The notes beneath the pieces were generated by a model. That model was not told the origin of the DNA and ran no database searches. It saw only the letters and a list, made by a program, of their open reading frames with translations. Shown here in pieces: positions 28,301-37,045 of a DNA stretch of 64,000 nt (positions within the stretch are counted from its first letter, which is position 1; each line of letters opens with the position of its first letter). Made by a program: the position numbers and the translations under genes. This DNA comes from a virus. Location: positions 43,323-107,322 of the IMG/VR virus record IMGVR_UViG_3300003872_000001, one strand, 5' to 3'.

Positions 28301-28963
28301 TAGCTTAAGAAAAGCTTCTAGTGAATTAGACATACCTAGAAGAAAACTTAAAGCTATATTGAATAATACTAATAATATCTTTAGTGGACATATATTCACT
28401 ATGATATAAGTGCCCGTTGTAGAAGTAATTCTATAATGACAACCAAGCTAATTGCGGGAAGCCACTAAAGCTTATAACTACCACTTATAGATGGAAACAT
28501 ACTATAATACTCCAGCCGTAATAGAGGAACTAGGAGCATGGTAAAAACGTTATAAGATGTATATGGGTAATCAGCGCAGCGAAGCACCTTAAACAGCGAG
28601 AGCTATCCTGTATGGAGTGTGTGTGTTCAACGACTAACGGATTGATCACCGTGTAGGGCTCAAGTGAGTGGGTATAGAATCCCTTAAATCGAAATGCTGG
28701 GAACCTATCTATAAGGTTCTTGATATAGTCTCGTCATGCAGGGAAAGCCTGCAGCAGTTCATAAGAGAACGCGGTCAGTGTAACGAACTGATTGGAAGGT
28801 TTCGGACGTGGTTTCATTTAACCTTCTCTATACTGATGAAAGTATAGCTGAAATAAATAAACTACTTAAAAATAAAAAATTTTATCTAACAGGTAATAAT
28901 GACCTGATGTACCGAGTGAGTACAGATCCATTAGAGCTAGTATTAAAACATTTAACTTTTTAA
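25372..28963 (+). CDS. RNA polymerase beta' N-terminal subunit, two exons joined over a group I intron
   Basis: Exons 25372-26817 and 28805-28963, 534 residues after splicing. It is the N-terminal half of a phage multisubunit RNA polymerase beta' chain. The start has GLFSQEIFGPV near residue 41, where cellular beta' has the EKIFGP motif, and KIMHPLAFRSLIQLK near 67. The catalytic magnesium motif is HLGADFDG (to residue 482) plus D483 from exon 2, giving ADFDGD with D479, D481 and D483. After splicing the chain continues VVSFNLLYTDESIAEI and ends KHLTF. The unspliced frame would stop 3 codons into the intron (GTC GTA GAA TAG). The C-terminal half of beta' is not in this window, so the chain is split as in phiKZ relatives. 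AAGGAG precedes the ATG. Confidence 0.85.
26818..28804 (+). mobile_element. Group I intron 1 (with HNH gene) in the beta' active-site codons
   Basis: The 5' exon ends ...GATGGT and the intron ends in G at 28804, restoring GAT GGT | GAC GTG, the expected U-before and G-last pattern for group I. The 3' part (about 28430-28804) has group I core blocks: AATTGCGGGAA, GCGCAGCGAAG, GTTCAACGACTA, GGGCTCAAGTGAGTGGGTA and GATATAGTC. It is closely related to intron 2 over the last 370 nt. Length 1987 nt, including the HNH gene 26943-28409. Confidence 0.85.
26943..28409 (+). CDS. Intron-encoded HNH homing endonuclease
   Basis: 488 residues inside intron 1, in its own frame with AAGGA before the ATG. A NUMOD4/HNH region runs from about residue 115 to 205: FPNYAISKDGTIMN, then HRLVALAWVPNP, then VDHIDGNKTNCHADNLRWIS, which has the HNH_3 pattern. 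The C-terminal third contains NUMOD1-like units (NKTRKELLEYTGIPKSSITK and SLRKASSELDIPRRKLKAIL) that would bind the target site. The expected role is to cut an intronless beta' allele at its DFDGD codons and promote intron spread. Confidence 0.85.
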   Translation: MSNLRFDVVGNNDYYITEHLEIGKNNEKARNLVFDKDKVFITLFGYRHKVKLEWLYWLSYYKLNLPNNYERYISDIRFYSLSRDGRTLTDDHIVLFKKPVIIKYGSTVFRLLARFPNYAISKDGTIMNMKTKFFKKPSSNEKNRYLRSNIIDQAGLYSSNTRVTHRLVALAWVPNPNNDFIARPIVDHIDGNKTNCHADNLRWISFLGNSLAAVDQGLNTIAIPVLSKNIDTGEVEKWGSLTRFTEAKGRTRIDTNAAPLYKSKVWKTPNGDYLLKYLSDSTPWANSEDIKNNTNTKLTIIIKDKTFTIHGRNSLKDFAKKEFDIIIHGKQSINKSIKQFLDRYIAKYDNNIKIIIDRPKYQNDLNKILYKAKNLVTGEVLINKTRKELLEYTGIPKSSITKSIANTGLYSYNDWVFTTMYIDFPKEKDVKFVKYNYKIKVTNTKTNKSVIYDSLRKASSELDIPRRKLKAILNNTNNIFSGHIFTMI

Positions 28964-28978
28964 AGGAATACTATAGTA

Positions 28979-29227
28979 ATGAAAGAAATGAAGATATATT
29001 TAGAAAAAGATTCAAAACATAGAACTAGACGAACTAAATATCGTGATGTAGCTGACCAAGGTACAGTTATAGGCGATATTGATGAGGGACAAGTATTTTT
29101 ATGTGGTACTAGAATAGCCGCTAATCAAATGGTTTGGCGTATACCATTCGCATGGAGATATGATATTTATGATATATATTATGAAGGTAATATACCAGTT
29201 ATCGAATTTACACAAATTAAGGAATAA
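28979..29227 (+). CDS. Small unknown protein between beta' and beta genes
   Basis: 82 residues. AAAGGA precedes the ATG, 15 nt after the beta' stop and 2 nt before the beta start, so the three genes form one transcript. The composition (KHRTRRTKYR, many aromatics) suggests a small compact domain. Its place makes a polymerase accessory role possible, but nothing in the sequence proves it. Confidence 0.6.
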   Translation: MKEMKIYLEKDSKHRTRRTKYRDVADQGTVIGDIDEGQVFLCGTRIAANQMVWRIPFAWRYDIYDIYYEGNIPVIEFTQIKE

Positions 29228-29229
29228 TA

Positions 29230-32200
29230 ATGAATTTCAATGAATTTTATAAAAAATATGGTAATAGACGTAGTACAAGTCTTATAGAGCCTAAAACTGT
29301 AGATAACGATAGTTTTAAATTTCCTAGAAATAGTATCTTGCAATGGGTTATGGTATCTGATGTAGTGGTTCCTATGACTACAGATTATGGATATTTACAT
29401 AATGAAAAGTTGCCAGTGGTAACTACACCATTAAAGTATAGTAAAGATATTGATCTCGTAGGAACTCCTATACAAAAACCTATAGTTGTCGCTAGAATAA
29501 TGAAAGAGTTAAAATCTAATGAACCTACATTTAAATTTTTAAAACCTAATATTAAATCTATAAAAGTACCTAATACTAAATTATTCATTTTTAATTATGG
29601 AGTAGTAGGTGCAAGTTATAGATATAGTATAGATCCACTTAATGACTATTACAAATATGTTAATACGATGAAAACTATTCTATATAACAGCAGCATAGCT
29701 AATATGGGCGATGGTAGACATCAATTTATACTTATTGATTTACCATTATCTATACCAAACCGTATGGTTCTAGATAGGTTTTTAACTAAAATGACTAAAG
29801 TAGGATTAGAACATTTTAGTACTTATAAACATTTGATTATGTTAGAATTATGGAAATTCCTATCACCTGATACAGAATCACTATTTGATGTACTATCATT
29901 AGCCGATTATAAAAATATAACTTTAATGTTTAATAGTAACGGCAAAGTGTCATTCCTTAATTTAAATTTATTATTAAGTTTATCTAAGGATAGACCTGAT
30001 GTAGTTACAGGATTAAATAAGGTTCCTTCTGAAACTTTAAAGAAAATGTTTTATGTATTTATTACTAAATTATCAAATGTAGTTAATATTCCCGATGCTG
30101 CTATTAAAAAAACAAATGAGTTAATGAACAGTGTGGTAGGTAGTAATAATATGCAATTAGAAGAAAATGAAGAACATTTAGACTCTAAGAATATAGATAA
30201 AGCATTATCAGAAGAACTAGATGATATACCAGATAGTGATAGTATTGACGATATGGTTACTGATTCTGAGATAGAAAAAATATCAGAAACTGCTATGACA
30301 ACCTATGATACAAAAAAAGAACTATTAGACACTAAAGATAATCCTAAAGCAGAGCTAACTAAGAAATTAGATTTATTAAAGAAACATAAAGTTATTTCTA
30401 AAACAAAATTTGATAATTTACATACAGCACTTGCTAATCAAACTAAAATGACAATAGATTTACCAGGTAAAGGTGAAACAAAACTTACTGATCTTTTAAC
30501 TATATCTGATAAAGATTTAACGTTAACTAATAAAGAAATAGAATTACCTGCAGCTAAATCAGTATTAGATCCAACTATGAATAAAAATGTAACATCAGTT
30601 ATGATTTCTAAATATATTGAAAATAAATATTATAAAGATATGACTAGAAGTTTATTCGGATTACAAAAGGCTGGTGTAATTATTAATAGTTATAAAATAG
30701 AGTCAGGTGCGAATATATTAGGTGAATTTCAAATCCATACAATAGAAGTTGTATTATTAGATGGTAGTAAAAGTAAACTAACATTTAAATTACCTACTAT
30801 TTCTAAAGATGGTTCTTTTAAAATGAGTACTCATTCTTATTATATGCGTATGCAGAAAGTAGACAAGGTTATAGTTAAAGTAGGCTTTAACAAAGTTAAT
30901 CTTAATACATACTATGGTAAATTATCTGTGACTAAAGCTACATTTAAAAAAGATGATGCCGGATATGTCTTTAGGAATAAGTTATTAAAATTATCAGAGA
31001 TTAATAAAGAACTAACTAATATAGGACTATTAGATAATATCAAAATGGATCAAACTTTACCTATTGCTTATACTACTATTTCTCGTTATGTAAAAAAGTT
31101 TACACTAGGTAATCTCAATTATAATTTTGATTATGATAATAGAGATAAATTACTACCTAAGATTAAGTTAGACTCTATTGAAAAAAATAAAATTTTAGTA
31201 GGTGTAACTAATGACGGGAAGCCACTATTGATGGATAATGATGGTGTGGTTTATTTAAACAATAAACCTATAGGTACAATATTGCACCAATTAGGCCTTA
31301 AACAAAATGCATTACCAATAGAGTATGCTAATTTAAGGATTCTTAAAAAACAAATACCACTAGTTACTATACTCAGTTATTATATAGGCTTACAATCACT
31401 GTTCAAAATACTTAACACTAAATTTACTAAACATCAAGTTAAAGAAAAAATTACATTAGATCCTAATCAGTATGTAGTATTATTTAAAGATGTTAAGTTA
31501 ATCATTGAAAGAGACTATGGTCTAAGTGATATGATTATAGCTGGACTAGTTAGTATAAAAAATATTACAAGAAATATTAATTTTTCAGTTATGACAAATA
31601 AAGATAACTTTAGCATACTCTTCAATATGATGGAGTTAAGTATAACTTATATTAATGAGATTAAACTTTTAGAGACAATGTATATAGATCCTATGAGTGA
31701 AAATGTACTTAAAAGTATGCATGAACCAATTGTCTTTAAAGCACTATTGATAAGAGCTGCTGAATTGCTTTTAACGGATGATTATATAAATCCAAATGAT
31801 GTAACTAACATATTGGTAAAAGGTTATGAACGCATTCCTGGTATGGTTTATAATGAATTAGTACGGGCTATGAAAGAGCATGCAAATGCATCAATCTTTG
31901 GCAAAAGTAGATTACAGATTAACCCTTACTCAGTATGGGCAACTATAGGCTCTGATAGTACAACTGTATTGATAGATGATCTCAACCCAGTAGCTGAAAT
32001 AAAACAATTTGAAGATGTATCAGCATTAGGTAAATTTGGTAGAATAAAAGAAACATTCACTAAGGATACCCGTAGTATTGATGAATCAGAAATAGGACTA
32101 TTTTCAGAAGCAGTTAAAGATAGTGGTGATGTGGGTATAACTGCATATTTATCAGGTGCACCTACATTTAAAAATATATTAGGAGAAGTTAATAAATTTG

Positions 32201-33918
32201 ACTGGAAAGAAGATGGAATGACTTCTATTTTATCTACTCCGGGATTACTGACTCCATTTACAATAACTGATGATGCAAAAAGATCAACAGACATCCTATA
32301 AGAGAGTTATATTTCTTATAAGAATGTGATATGTAGATAATAAATAATATAGAATATTTTGAAATATCAGGATATTCCAATAATATAAAAAAGATTCTAA
32401 TAAATTTATTTATTATCACACATATCGTTTAGGTCCAGATTTACAGTAATGTAAATTGGTTATCTTTCTAATTGCGGGGAATCCTTAAAGTCTATAGATA
32501 CTACTTACATATGGAAACATGATGTAATACTCACTTCAGTAATGGAGATAGTGAGCATAGTAAAAACTCTATAGAATATGACAATAGGCAACCGGCGCAG
32601 CGAAGTCTCTACGTGACTCAGTCATACGAGATGTGTTCAACGACTATCCCTGTAACGGGAGTAGGGCTCAAGTGAGTGGGTATGAAATCCCTTAAATCGA
32701 AATGTTAGACACCCTATCATTATAAATGAGGGTGAAGATATAGTCTCGACATGCAGGGAAAGCCTGCAGCAGTTCATAAGAGAACGCGGTCAGTGTAACG
32801 AACTGATCGGAAGATACGCAAATTTCTCTACGATTATGGCGTCACACGCTATACCAATGAAGTCATCTAGTTCTTCTTATGTACGAACTGGTTATGAATC
32901 TGTGCTAGCATTAAGAGCTAGTAAAAAGTTTGTAATACATGCGGAGCAAGATGGAAAAATAACTGATGTTAGTCCACAGTACATTAAAGGTGTTTATAAG
33001 GACGGTACACAATTTAAATATAGTATTAAGAAATGGACTTCTAAAGAAGAGGCTGGCTCAACTTATACGCATAAAATGATACCTGCATTAGGCAAAAATA
33101 AAACATTTAAAACTGGTGATGCATTAGTATATGATCCTATCTTTTTTGAAAAAGATATATTCGATCCAGGTAAAGTTGTCTATAAGACTTCCACTAATAT
33201 GCGCATCGCGTTATTAGAAGACATTCAAACATTTGAGGACTCTTGTACTATAAGCAAAAAGATGTCTAAAAAAACAGGTATAGAAATTACAAAGGTAAAG
33301 TCATTTGTTTTAAATACTTCTGATGTAATAGCTAACCTAGTAAAAATTGGTAGTAAGATAAATGCCAATGATCCATTATTTACAATTGTAGATAAGTATG
33401 TAGCTCGCTCTGCTAAAACTTTAGATAAAGAAACATTAGAGTTACTTAAAGCATTAAAGAACAATAGTCCTAAAGCTAAATACAAAGGAATTATTGAGAA
33501 TGTTGTTATTATGTATAATGCAGAGCCGGATGAAATTTCTAAAAGTGCACAAGAACTTATAGATGCTAGTGATATTAGATTAAAAGCTAATAAAGGTTTT
33601 ATAGGGAAAGTTGATAGCACATATAGTGTTGCGGGAAGTAAATTGATGCCTGGTACTATGGAAATCAAAATATATATTATTACAAAAGAAAATAGTGGTA
33701 TTGGCGATAAGTTTATAGTTGGAGGTCAACTTAAGTGTACAGTTTCAGAGGTTGCTGATTATGAAATATATACAGCAGATACCAATACTGAAGTTGATAT
33801 GACATTTAGTATGAAGGCTATAAACGCCAGGATTGTTAATAGTGCTTTCATCACAGGTATGGCGGGTAGGGCTTTAGAAGCTCTGGAAAATAAAGTAATA
33901 CGGGAATATTTTGGTTAA
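29230..33918 (+). CDS. RNA polymerase beta subunit, two exons joined over a group I intron
   Basis: Exons 29230-32284 and 32819-33918, 1384 residues after splicing. The join restores DDAKR-S-NFSTIMASHAIPM, equivalent to the rifampicin-region motif DDANRALMGSNMQRQAVP of cellular beta. Exon 2 then shows NMRIALLEDIQTFEDSCTIS, equivalent to NMRVAFMPWNGYNFEDSI, and GIGDKFIVGGQLKCTVS, equivalent to GDKMAGRHGNKGVVS. It ends at VREYFG-like residues soon after, so the C-terminal clamp region of cellular beta is absent. A candidate for that piece is the 218-residue gene at 5914-6570. The first 1000 residues are longer than the matching part of bacterial beta and include an acidic insertion around 300-380. 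Confidence 0.85.
32285..32818 (+). mobile_element. Group I intron 2 (no ORF) in the beta gene
   Basis: 534 nt. Exon 1 ends ...AAAAGAT and the intron ends in G at 32818; splicing gives AAA AGA TCA AAT. The core blocks AATTGCGGGGAA, GCGCAGCGAAG, GTTCAACGACTA, GGCTCAAGTGAGTGGGTA and GATATAGTC are shared with intron 1, as is the 3' block GCAGTTCATAAGAGAACGCG and the following TCAGTGTAACGAACTGAT. It carries no endonuclease gene, so any mobility would need help in trans. The exact boundaries could shift by a base or two. Confidence 0.8.
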
Positions 33919-33969
33919 GAACGTTTGTTCTTCGACCATATTTCTTGATATTTTAAATAAGGAATAATT

Positions 33970-34203
33970 ATGATTATAAGTTCTAATCTCCAAGAAGAAG
34001 ATAGAGTTGCAGTTAATCTAAATAGTTTAACACTACTTACAACGTTGGCAACTAAAGTTATTGATAGAGTTGTAAATGACCATAGTGATATTTTATATGC
34101 TCCAAAAAACACAATAGGTATAGAGAACTTTTACTCATCAGTAGATGTAATCATATCTGATAAAATTAAAAATGCATTATTAGGAGATGACAATGTTAAA
34201 TAA
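33970..34203 (+). CDS. Unknown small protein, 77 residues
   Basis: AAGGA lies 7 nt before the ATG; the gene overlaps the start of the next by 11 nt. Acidic, helical. First gene of a head-assembly run that leads to the prohead protease. TTTCTTGATATTTTAAA lies just upstream and resembles the sequence before the gene at 6613-7386. Confidence 0.6.
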   Translation: MIISSNLQEEDRVAVNLNSLTLLTTLATKVIDRVVNDHSDILYAPKNTIGIENFYSSVDVIISDKIKNALLGDDNVK

Positions 34204-35491
34204 AACTGTTAAATTGCTAGCCGATGAATTAGCATTAAAAGATAAAGTAATTCAACCAGTTAATAATACAGCATTAGCGTTAATTAATGGTGCATCTATA
34301 GAAAGTCAAAATATAGTAGCTAATAAAATAGCTAATAAAATAGGCAATGAAGTTAATCTTTATAGAAATGGATTCGTTCCAGTTCTTAAAAATTATATTA
34401 ATATTATTGAAAAAACTATTGAAAACCGTACACCTAATAACCCAGTTGAGCAATATCAAATTGATGTTATTAAAATACCTGATATAATAAAACTACTTAT
34501 TAAAAAAGGTACTATTAAAAAACAGGCTTCAGTTTATGACCTACCGATAGCTTCTTTAATTATTCCTGCTCCTACAGAAAATATTAAGAGTTATTTTAAA
34601 GTAACTTCCATTGAAGAGCAACTAGCAGTTGATGCTGCATTGGATCGTTATACTAATGAACAATTGACAGCTCTATGGGAAAAATATCTTTCGAATGTAT
34701 CTGGTAGTAATATTAATATTAGTTCTATATCGTATAATGGTTTAGATAATTTCGATGAAATATCTTTACTATTAATATTAGTAGGAAATTTAAAAAATAA
34801 TATACCTGACGGAGTATCTATAAAAGAGAATGCTTATGGCACTATCATGCGTGAATTCTATAATAAACTAGTAGAAGATATATCTGTTATAGTCAGAACT
34901 TATAACGACTATGTTGCTATGAAAAGACTAGTTATTAAAATAGATAATTTTACTATTAAAGTTGTAGAAGATATTTATAATATCTTTTTAAAAGATAATA
35001 GTGCTGAAATTCTACTAGGTATGATTATTACCAAAATAGATGGTTTTGCTAAATATATGTTAGATGATATTGTTGCAAATAGTGATACATATATGAGTAA
35101 TTGGGAAAAATTCCTTAGACTAAATACTATTGCTATGAAACTAGAGTCTAACAATATTTACAAATTAGCTTATACATTTGGTATAGATGAATTATTAAAA
35201 GAAATACCAGAAAGTCTAAACAAATATGTAGTATACGTTGAATCAGACATAGTTACTATTACTGAGAAGTATGTTAGTAAATTAAGCACTGAGAATATAT
35301 TAAATATTCCGGATGTAGCACTATACATTATTGGTAAACTCGTTTTCCCTAATACTAATGCGTATATTTTCTTTCAAGCTATGAATAAGTATAAAGAACT
35401 CGACACTAAGATTACTTCAATGGAAGCAGCTTCATTAGCAACACTAGATATGATAGTAGATTACTTATTACAGCAAGTTAAAGTAGTATAA
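34193..35491 (+). CDS. Unknown helical protein, probably virion or head assembly, 432 residues
   Basis: ATG 34193 has GGAG at 6 nt and is preferred to the in-frame ATG at 34187. The protein is predominantly helical with Asn/Ile-rich composition and no enzyme motif. It precedes a 236-residue protein and the prohead protease in one tight operon (gaps of 9 and 1 nt), so a head-shell or core role is likely, though not shown. Confidence 0.55.
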   Translation: MLNKTVKLLADELALKDKVIQPVNNTALALINGASIESQNIVANKIANKIGNEVNLYRNGFVPVLKNYINIIEKTIENRTPNNPVEQYQIDVIKIPDIIKLLIKKGTIKKQASVYDLPIASLIIPAPTENIKSYFKVTSIEEQLAVDAALDRYTNEQLTALWEKYLSNVSGSNINISSISYNGLDNFDEISLLLILVGNLKNNIPDGVSIKENAYGTIMREFYNKLVEDISVIVRTYNDYVAMKRLVIKIDNFTIKVVEDIYNIFLKDNSAEILLGMIITKIDGFAKYMLDDIVANSDTYMSNWEKFLRLNTIAMKLESNNIYKLAYTFGIDELLKEIPESLNKYVVYVESDIVTITEKYVSKLSTENILNIPDVALYIIGKLVFPNTNAYIFFQAMNKYKELDTKITSMEAASLATLDMIVDYLLQQVKVV

Positions 35492-35500
35492 AGGTATAGT

Positions 35501-36211
35501 ATGGAAAGTTTAGAAGTTAATAAATTAGTTAGAAATGCAGATAAAAGTAAGTCTGCTTTTAAAATAGTTGGCGATGTAACCATGGCTACTGAAGATCTTT
35601 CTATTATCTTTCCAGAGAACTTTATCAATGCTGGCTTAGCTAATATGTCTGATGGAGTTTCAGTTATAGGTATCGTTGCCGTGATTATAGGTAATACCTA
35701 TAGTGTGTTGAATATACCTACTAATATTAGGTTAACTCCCTCCACAATAGATAGTGTAGATGTGGGTGGTATTACACAGGTTTTATGTAAATTTAATAAG
35801 GGTGATATTGTCTTAAAAACTAACGGGGTAACTAAGACCACAAAGTATCTTTATAAAATATTAAGTTTCTTTTATATTAAAGGTAAAATACCATGGTATA
35901 TAAGTTATGAAGATGCCAGCAACTTTATATTGGAATCTGTAAAATATACAGGTAGTCATATAGGTGATAACTTCACAGCTACAGAAATCATCACGTCAAT
36001 TGTTTCATATGATCCTAAAAATAGTGATACTGCATATAGACTTAGTGATTTTGAATGGTTCCCAGTATATAAGGGAATGAATAATCAATTTCATGCATTT
36101 GATAATACTACTTCAAAATTAGTTGGTGCGTATTTTTCAGATGGTGTTATAACGAGTATAGTTGATAAAAGTGAAGAAGTTAGCAATATAGAAGAAATAA
36201 TAAGGAAATGA
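35501..36211 (+). CDS. Probable virion protein upstream of prohead protease
   Basis: 236 residues, beta-rich (SVIGIVAVIIGNTYSVLNIP, then VGGITQVLCKFNKGDIVLKT). AAGG precedes the ATG and the stop is 1 nt from the protease start. No family recognised. Confidence 0.55.
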   Translation: MESLEVNKLVRNADKSKSAFKIVGDVTMATEDLSIIFPENFINAGLANMSDGVSVIGIVAVIIGNTYSVLNIPTNIRLTPSTIDSVDVGGITQVLCKFNKGDIVLKTNGVTKTTKYLYKILSFFYIKGKIPWYISYEDASNFILESVKYTGSHIGDNFTATEIITSIVSYDPKNSDTAYRLSDFEWFPVYKGMNNQFHAFDNTTSKLVGAYFSDGVITSIVDKSEEVSNIEEIIRK

Positions 36212-36212
36212 T

Positions 36213-36977
36213 ATGAGTGAAGTTGTTTTTACTACTGTAAAATCTAATGGTGATAATAGGAAATTAGAGAAAGATGATAACGGATATTATAAGGTTACCT
36301 TAGGTGCTTTAAATGTTTTCAATTCCGCTAATCAATATTATGAATTATCCGATAGTGTTAAAAAATTATTTACAGAAGATTCTTCTATATTAATGCGTCG
36401 AATAAAAAGTGGTTCTCTGAAGTCTGAAGTAGGTCATCCTAAGTTAGTACCTGGTATGACTAAGAATGAATATTATGCTAGAAACTTGAGAATAGAAGAG
36501 ACTAACATATGTGCTCATATTAGAGATATTATGTTAGAAGAAACTAATATTGATTCAGGTTATGGTAATGGCGACAAAGTAGTTTTAATTACTGGTTGGA
36601 TAGCACCTAGCGGAGTTCACGGAGAAGCATTAAAAAAAGATCTAGATAATCCAGATGTCAATGTGGCATTCTCTATTAGGTCATTTACTAACAACAGAAT
36701 GGTTGCTGGTACACTTGTGAAAAGAATAGGTCAAGTTGTTACTTGGGATTGGGTTAATGAACCTGGTATTAATTATGCTACTAAATGGAAAACCCTTGGT
36801 ATCGAGTCAAATGATAAATTCACTATGAGTATTGTAGAACTTAAAGGCGGAGATGAAGATATAAATGAATGTCTAAATTGCTCTTTAGAGTCTAATGACG
36901 AAAAAGAACTTACAAGAGAATTGATTCATACTCTAGAAGATGACGATAATAAAAAACACATTATATTAGATTGGTAA
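36213..36977 (+). CDS. Prohead (maturation) protease
   Basis: 254 residues. The T4 gp21/phiKZ-type serine protease pattern is present: SGSLKSEVGHP with His at residue 75 (equivalent to GxLxGExGHP) and VAFSIRSF with Ser at 154 (equivalent to VSxRG). The spacing of about 80 residues between His and Ser is typical. A second histidine at 102 (CAHIRD) could complete the set. It would process internal head proteins, with 12822-14126 a candidate substrate. Acidic C-terminal tail. Last gene of its operon, followed by a hairpin. Confidence 0.75.
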   Translation: MSEVVFTTVKSNGDNRKLEKDDNGYYKVTLGALNVFNSANQYYELSDSVKKLFTEDSSILMRRIKSGSLKSEVGHPKLVPGMTKNEYYARNLRIEETNICAHIRDIMLEETNIDSGYGNGDKVVLITGWIAPSGVHGEALKKDLDNPDVNVAFSIRSFTNNRMVAGTLVKRIGQVVTWDWVNEPGINYATKWKTLGIESNDKFTMSIVELKGGDEDINECLNCSLESNDEKELTRELIHTLEDDDNKKHIILDW

Positions 36978-36980
36978 TAG

Positions 36981-37006
36981 CACTAGTAGCTAAATAGCTA
37001 CTAGTG
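36981..37006 (+). terminator. Hairpin plus T-run after protease gene
   Basis: Perfect 12-bp arms CACTAGTAGCTA and TAGCTACTAGTG around AA, followed by TATATTTTTTG. This copy looks like a classical intrinsic terminator on the plus strand. Confidence 0.75.
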
Positions 37007-37045
37007 TATATTTTTTGAATAATGCACCATTAAGGAGGTACTAAG

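Noticed and set aside
32836-33918. Exon 2 of beta as a separate 360-residue gene starting at ATG 32836
   Set aside because: No ribosome binding site before the ATG; the frame continues upstream to the intron end and the protein motif is completed only by joining to exon 1.
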